DNA from: Albula goreensis
Taxonomy: Eukaryota > Chordata > Actinopteri > Albuliformes > Albulidae
NCBI GenBank assembly: GCA_022829145.1
Contig: CM040744.1
Span: forward strand, 10,795,718 to 10,859,717
Length of the DNA stretch: 64,000 bases
Direction: 5' to 3'
The translations under genes and the position numbers were made by a program. The number at the start of each line of letters is the position of its first letter. Positions within the stretch are counted from its first letter, which is position 1. Shown piece by piece: positions 59,151 to 64,000 of this stretch. The notes beneath the pieces were generated by a model. That model was not told the origin of the DNA, did no database searches, and was given only the letters and a program-made list of their open reading frames with translations.

Positions 59151-61439
59151 TTTCACATGACACAACCATGGTACAATCTTATCAGAAGTTCAGAACTGCT
59201 GTAAGGAGAATGCTTCCCATAGCATTGCATAGTTCCCTTGTTTTAATTGCAAAATTCATATAATCCATTTATGGTTGTCGTCCAGTTCAAGACAGGTGAC
59301 AGATTGTAGGTTGAACATCAGTGTGGTTACAGGTAACAAATAATGACCTGAAATGATGATCAATTCCGTCAGAATACTTTGCAGTCTTTAATTCCTTAAT
59401 AAAAGAGTTCTTTATACACAAAATGACATTATACTGCAGAATAGAATCATGTTGACAGTGATAGAGAATATCTTTATATTCTCCAGCATCCGGTAAAGAT
59501 ACTTTCCATTCAAAATAATAACAATGTGTGCAGGACATCCAAAGTATGGGCTAACATAATGGTATATTTGATTCTTTGTGTTGTATACAGAAGCATGATC
59601 CAAACCTTACCTAGTGGAGAATAAGTGATGCCACATAGTCCTCAACCATTGTGGATCATTTGCCTGACCAGCTTTAATCTTGTGCCCTACCAATTCCCTA
59701 CCCAGCAAAGTGAAAAACACCCTAAGATCTGTTACTGAACATAAGAGAAACACGACTCCTTTCATTCCAGTTCCATCAAATCAAAAAGGTCTTGTTCTGT
59801 TTGAATCATTTTTCCCTTTATAAATGTACAGCTTGTCCTTTTCTGTTTCATGTTGAAAGCTTAGAAATACAGAATAATCAAACCAATTCAAGAATGCATC
59901 CATAAAAGCCCACATGCATATTTTTCAATAATTGATGTACATTCTCTGATGGAGCCAAAAGGCCCATATATATACTAAAGGTTTGTTTGGCCCCATGAAA
60001 CCACCACAGAGCACATAACAGTGCTTGAGGATATTTAGTAAATAAGCAGTGGTATGTACATGCATTAAATATTAGAGAACCATGGATTTTTGACTGCACC
60101 TCAGCCTTCATGCATATGTAATTGTGGGAAACAGAAAAACAGGAGTAATTTCTTTCTCAGGGATGTGCACATAAGCAGATTCATAAAAACAGCTTGAGGT
60201 GTGATCGTGCATCTTGTTAATGGTGGTATTAGCCAGCTGTAAACTGTGCATCAGGTGGACGACTTGCAAGAGAGTTGAAGAGAATGTGAACCAAAAGGTT
60301 ATTTCAAACATGAATCTCTGCGTGAAGTAAAACAACATACAGGTTCACAATCTGTGCAGTGGCACACTATTGTTTTCCACACAGCTGCCTCTCGAGAACT
60401 TCTATGTATACACAACCCAAATGTATACTTGCAGTGATTGTAACCAGCTGGTAACAGCATCTACAAATGTTTATAGCAATCTTTTTTCACTGTCTTAACT
60501 TTTCCAATTCCATTGAATAAATTCCCCACTAAAAAGACTGCAAGTATGCACAAGTTTTCAAGCTGTTTGTGGCTGCCTCCATGAATTTAAAAATTAGTTT
60601 TTCTTTTTATGAATTTTACAGTGCTTCCATATCTGCGGATAATGAACTCACATTGTGCTCTGAATGTGCAAGAGCAATATTATTTCAGTATATTCTTTGA
60701 CCATACATAGAATGCAAAAGGCAATGTAAATCTTTTTTTTTTTTTTCAGAAAAAAATTTTTTTGAATAAAAGTGAGTCAAAGTTAATATAATTTGGAATT
60801 GTATTACTTTACAAAGTGTTAGATAATGTGGAAATTTTATAACAGATGACCTAGATATATTTAAAGCTCTCATTTATCCCAGACTGCTCCTTTAAATACA
60901 AAATGTCAACTCCAAATGTTTATCTCCAAGTCATTTTGGCTGCAGTACAGCACATTGCATTGCAGAGATCTGTTGTCTGATCTGAAAATGGAGCTAACAT
61001 ATTGTACAACTAACTGAAAGATCTGCTCATCCAAAGACACAGAACGAAATGTCGCAGACAAATGCCTACAGGCCGCAGCTTAATACACCACACAGTTTTC
61101 TACACAAGCACATTTTAACAGATGGCCAGAAAAGAAGGAATTGTCAGTGCTATTTACTGACCCAGTGTTCACCAACCCGGTAGTTCCAGACTAAGTTAAT
61201 AAAATATGAATGTATAAAATGCCATTGATTTCCATTCCCACCTGTGACAATCAGCAAACAGAAACAGACAATAGCATCATAGAAACAGGCCATTCTAACC
61301 CATGGGGCATATAATTACTTAAACACAGGACATACCAGAATTTTCACATTTTCTTGACAAAAATGTAACAATGTTGGTGACATTTTAGGCTACTGGATAT
61401 TTGTGTTCCTTTGATTCTCTGTCTCACATCCTGATAAAA
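59151..61439. other. Long non-coding stretch, no gene seen
   Basis: AT-rich; T run at 60731-60746. No recognised features. Confidence 0.45.
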
Positions 61440-61810
61440 CAAGTAGTGCCAGTGTGTCTCATGGTTTGACATCAAATCCTGACCCTGTCGGTTCTCACTC
61501 AGGCTTGCAGCCTAGCAAGGTTACACATAACTGGCTATTGTTCATGTCAGAGAGGGAGGCCTGTAGTTGGCAGGGTTGCCCCATCCTCACTGCATTCTGG
61601 GTGACTGGGCACCTGCAATATATCTGTGCCAGCTGGGCATGAATTGTGCTGTGCCAACACAGTGACTGAAACTCCACTGGTGGGCGATGGAGTGGATAGA
61701 GGCAGCAGCTGGCAGCATGTAATTGAGAGAACTAGTTTTCCTGGACGCTCTAAAATTGACAGAGGAGGAGGAGGGCCGCCAATTGTTATGGGCCAAGTCC
61801 AACTTTAGAA
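61440..61810. mobile_element. Possible dispersed repeat, GC-richer, family unknown
   Basis: Abruptly GC-richer than the flanks, with phrases such as GAGAGGGAGGCCTG, CATTCTGGGTGACTGGGC, GTAATTGAGAGAACTAG and GACAGAGGAGGAGGAGG that remind me of a moderately repeated fish sequence. I cannot read polymerase III boxes, terminal repeats or a target duplication, so this may instead be unique sequence. A repeat-library search would settle it. Confidence 0.3.
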
Positions 61811-62044
61811 CAAAGGTACAGACATCTTGTAATAGTGGATAAGGAAACATACCTCTGGCTGTAATGCCATGCTGTAAATCACAAAGGTTTCTTTATTTTA
61901 TTTACTTTGTAAATCCACCTAATCACTCATGTAACTACATTTTCTGGCAATCAAATTTCTGTGTCATTGTTGAGGATGATTCAAGAGAAACCAGTGGTGT
62001 TTTATTTTCAACAGTGGCTTCACAGCAATGATGGAAAAATGAAG
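61811..62044. other. Non-coding stretch
   Basis: Nothing recognised. Confidence 0.3.
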
Positions 62045-62216
62045 TATCATGGCACTAAAAATGGGTGGAGCTACCATATCTTACCAGTAACACATTGATT
62101 TTGAACAATCATTTCCTTTAGCTGTTAACAGCTAAGCCTTTTGATAGATTGATTGATGCAAATCGGTGCATAGATGACAATTAATTTCAGCTCCTCCCAT
62201 TTTTGGTGTCATGATA
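62045..62216. mobile_element. Inverted-repeat element (MITE-like), 172 bp, with central palindrome
   Basis: Arms of 28 bases at 62045-62072 and 62189-62216 are inverted with 25 of 28 matching (left arm begins TATCATGGCAC, right arm complement begins TATCATGACAC). Near the middle lies the perfect 18-bp palindrome TTAGCTGTTAACAGCTAA (62118-62135), four bases off the exact centre. If the outer TA pair is a target duplication, a Tc1/mariner-like miniature element is possible, but two bases are weak evidence. No coding capacity. Family not recognised. Confidence 0.5.
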
Positions 62217-62336
62217 CCATCATTATTAATGTGACATTAGCTTACATGTGCAGATTGTAAAAATGCAGTAATAATGATACCATCATTATTAATGCATTAT
62301 TAGCTTACATTTGCAGATTGTAAATGTATCTCTTTT
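62211..62336. repeat. 63-bp tandem duplication (two copies)
   Basis: Copy 1 (62211-62273) and copy 2 (62274-62336) both begin with the same 21 bases, starting ATGATACCATCATT, and share ATTAGCTTACAT-TGCAGATTGTAAA. The copies differ in the middle and diverge at the end. Copy 1 starts inside the right arm of the neighbouring inverted-repeat element, so the duplication postdates or accompanied that element. Confidence 0.75.
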
Positions 62337-62749
62337 GAAATAATTAAGCATTCATGTTGGCAACGCAGTTTCATTACTGACATCCTTTCGTGGTCACCAT
62401 GCATGCATTAACACTTTTTACTCCATTACCACATAAATAATAGATCTCAAAAATGTATTCTGTCCACGGAATAAAACATCTAAATTACTGTATTTTACAA
62501 AAGCAAAATCACAGCATTATAAGTCACATGTTTTTCACATTGTTCATATCTGAAACCATTTGTTGTCCGTTATGACCCTCATTCAACTTCCAAGTAAAAC
62601 ATGATTTTAATTAAGGTTGGCAACCATGACTCTAGTTTTAGTGAAAGTTGCTTTTATCCTTTTAGTCCCATAATTTAGCCCAATCATGAGTTTGTTAACC
62701 CAGTGAAAGCAGTCCTAATGGGTAATCAAGACCAGAAACAGGTCACACA
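62337..62749. other. Non-coding stretch, no gene seen
   Basis: AT-rich, nothing recognised. Confidence 0.4.
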
Positions 62750-63060
62750 ATAGTCACCATGTCAGTGCCCCGCCTGGAGATGCTTCTGGGCGCTGGTGAC
62801 AGATGAGGCTTGTCACTCGGTTCTTTATTATTCTGATCGTTGTTTGGAAGAATAAACCCTTTCTATTACAGTACTTGAAAACTCTTTTGTGTTCTTGCCC
62901 CGCTGTCTCCTCTGAAGAATGACTTTTCTTGGGAGGGGTTAAGACCAACACAAACGAAGAGGCAGGGAAGGGAGGAGAAGGGTCAACAAGCAAATGAAAA
63001 TCTCTATCACCAGGGAACAAGCCAAGGGCTTTAGAGCAGGTGTCAGACCCCATGCCCTTC
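62750..63060. promoter_or_regulatory. Candidate conserved non-coding element
   Basis: Balanced composition with clear edges against the AT-rich flanks. It contains GCCCCGCC near 62767, GGGCGCTGG near 62788, a forkhead/SOX-like ATTATTCTGATCGTTGTTTGG section at 62826-62847 and a polypurine section at 62970-62983. A minus-strand frame of 99 codons (62754-63053) covers it without recognisable domain. Assigned by appearance. Confidence 0.3.
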
Positions 63061-64000
63061 AGAATAATGGCACAATAGGAAAAGAGGTAAGGTGTTCATG
63101 TTTCAAATAGAGCTCAGGGGAATGACATCACAAAGGAGCCCAAAGATGAGCCCCATATCCCTGAAAGACCAGCCCGTGCACTGCAGCACTCTGACTGAAT
63201 ATTTACTACAAGCTACAGTTTTTCTCATGTTTTCTACATACAGTTCCAGGGATTGAGTCTAAGGAGATTGTGGAGAGCTTGAATGATGTTGTTGAAATTT
63301 ACATTGTATCACAGTGAATTTGTTGGCCATTTTGTAACTTGATCGTTTAACCAGTTTGGAAAGTCATACATATTCTACTGCTGGTTATTTTAAGATTGAA
63401 GAAGACAAATTTCAATTTTTATTTTCATTGACAATTCAACTCACTTTTGTGACTTCAGATACTGATGCATAATTTTTATGTGTAAGGCTGCACATTTGTT
63501 GTATTTAGCACACAAATAGTCATTTGTTTCTGAACACGTTTATGTACCAGTAGGCTTTAAGTAAAACATCTCAGGGGTATTTTTCATACTCAAGTAAACA
63601 ACTTTGCTTTCTCCTCGCATAACAGCAAAAACAATGCTCTGTTAAAAAAAATATGCTATATTTTTGTCACTTAAGTATAATTAAGGTGGAATTCAGGGGC
63701 CGTGCTTGAGCCATATCTTCATACTCCAGAGCATATTAAAATTCAACATGGGTTTTGTGTTTGTCTCAACAACAACAAAGAATCCAATTAAAATTGAAAA
63801 GAAAGAATAAAAAGCTCATCTGCTCATCTGCAATGAGTGTATTGTATGACTTTTTTCCCCTTCTTCTCTTTCTGGAGGCCAGGCATCTTGAATTTAATCA
63901 CCATATAAATTGTCCAAACCTGTTCTTTCCCTCCTGTGTAATTAACCCCTGCAAGCATTCCCTTTCATTTTCACCATGCAAATCTTCCCATGTATGAGAT
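63061..64000. other. Non-coding stretch, no gene seen
   Basis: AT-rich; octamer ATGCAAAT near 63977. The last 300 bases are pyrimidine-rich in parts but show nothing specific. Confidence 0.4.

Noticed and set aside
62650..62665. GCTTTTATCC, possible UnaL2-type tail
   Set aside because: Only ten bases agree; the surrounding CTGCTAAA-like and TGTAA words are missing.
1..64000. CRISPR array, prophage, operons or other prokaryotic systems
   Set aside because: No regularly spaced direct repeats, no long coding frames and no ribosome-binding-site context; the sequence is eukaryotic in character.

Overview
The window reads as non-coding nuclear DNA from a vertebrate, most likely a teleost (ray-finned) fish. 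It is broadly AT-rich with scattered CpG, dinucleotide and tetranucleotide microsatellites, and a sparse load of old short transposons. The clade clue is a tRNA-derived SINE at 40773-40984 (minus strand). Its 3' tail carries a perfect hairpin with a GGATA loop followed by TGTAATG-like units, the signature of UnaL2-type LINEs first described in eel and widespread in fish. hAT-type miniature elements and a further dispersed repeat at about 14.4 kb also resemble repeats common in fish. The species cannot be named from this sequence.

I found no protein-coding gene that I can support. All open frames are short (122 codons or fewer). None shows a recognisable domain, a reverse transcriptase or transposase motif, or a convincing exon with splice signals and codon bias. 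The longest frames overlap each other on both strands or run through simple repeats. I also saw no tRNA, rRNA, snRNA or known microRNA gene. The window therefore looks like a gene desert or a very large intron.

Layout. 0-11 kb: mostly featureless, with candidate regulatory islands near 0.7-1.2, 2.2-3.0, 5.4-6.1 and 8.5-9.0 kb and a decayed SINE-like repeat at 3.65-3.97 kb. 11.5-16.2 kb: a 584-bp palindromic hAT element with target-site duplication, a dispersed-repeat fragment, a CpG-rich patch at 14.9-15.2 kb and a second copy of the 3.65-kb repeat. 16.6-17.7 kb: two candidate islands. 17.7-24.5 kb: nearly featureless except a CTCF-like site at 22.07 kb. 24.5-27.6 kb: a G-quadruplex tract, candidate islands with paired CCAAT boxes and a SOX/TCF plus octamer pair, and a long TG-rich tract. 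28-41 kb: UnaL2-type tails, several candidate islands (one with a perfect DR1 nuclear-receptor site at 33.5 kb), G/C-run pairs and the intact SINE. 41-49 kb: candidate islands at 42, 43.5 and 45 kb, the 43.5-kb one with a CTCF-like core beside a perfect AP-1 palindrome. 49-64 kb: a CpG-rich patch, a second hAT-like miniature element, a long CATA array, candidate islands at 52.5, 56.7 and 62.9 kb, and a nested inverted-repeat element abutting a 63-bp tandem duplication at 62.0-62.3 kb.

If this is regulatory landscape, the islands would act together as distal enhancers and insulators of a neighbouring developmental gene outside the window. That is inference from composition and motifs only; the decisive test is alignment to other fish and tetrapod genomes.
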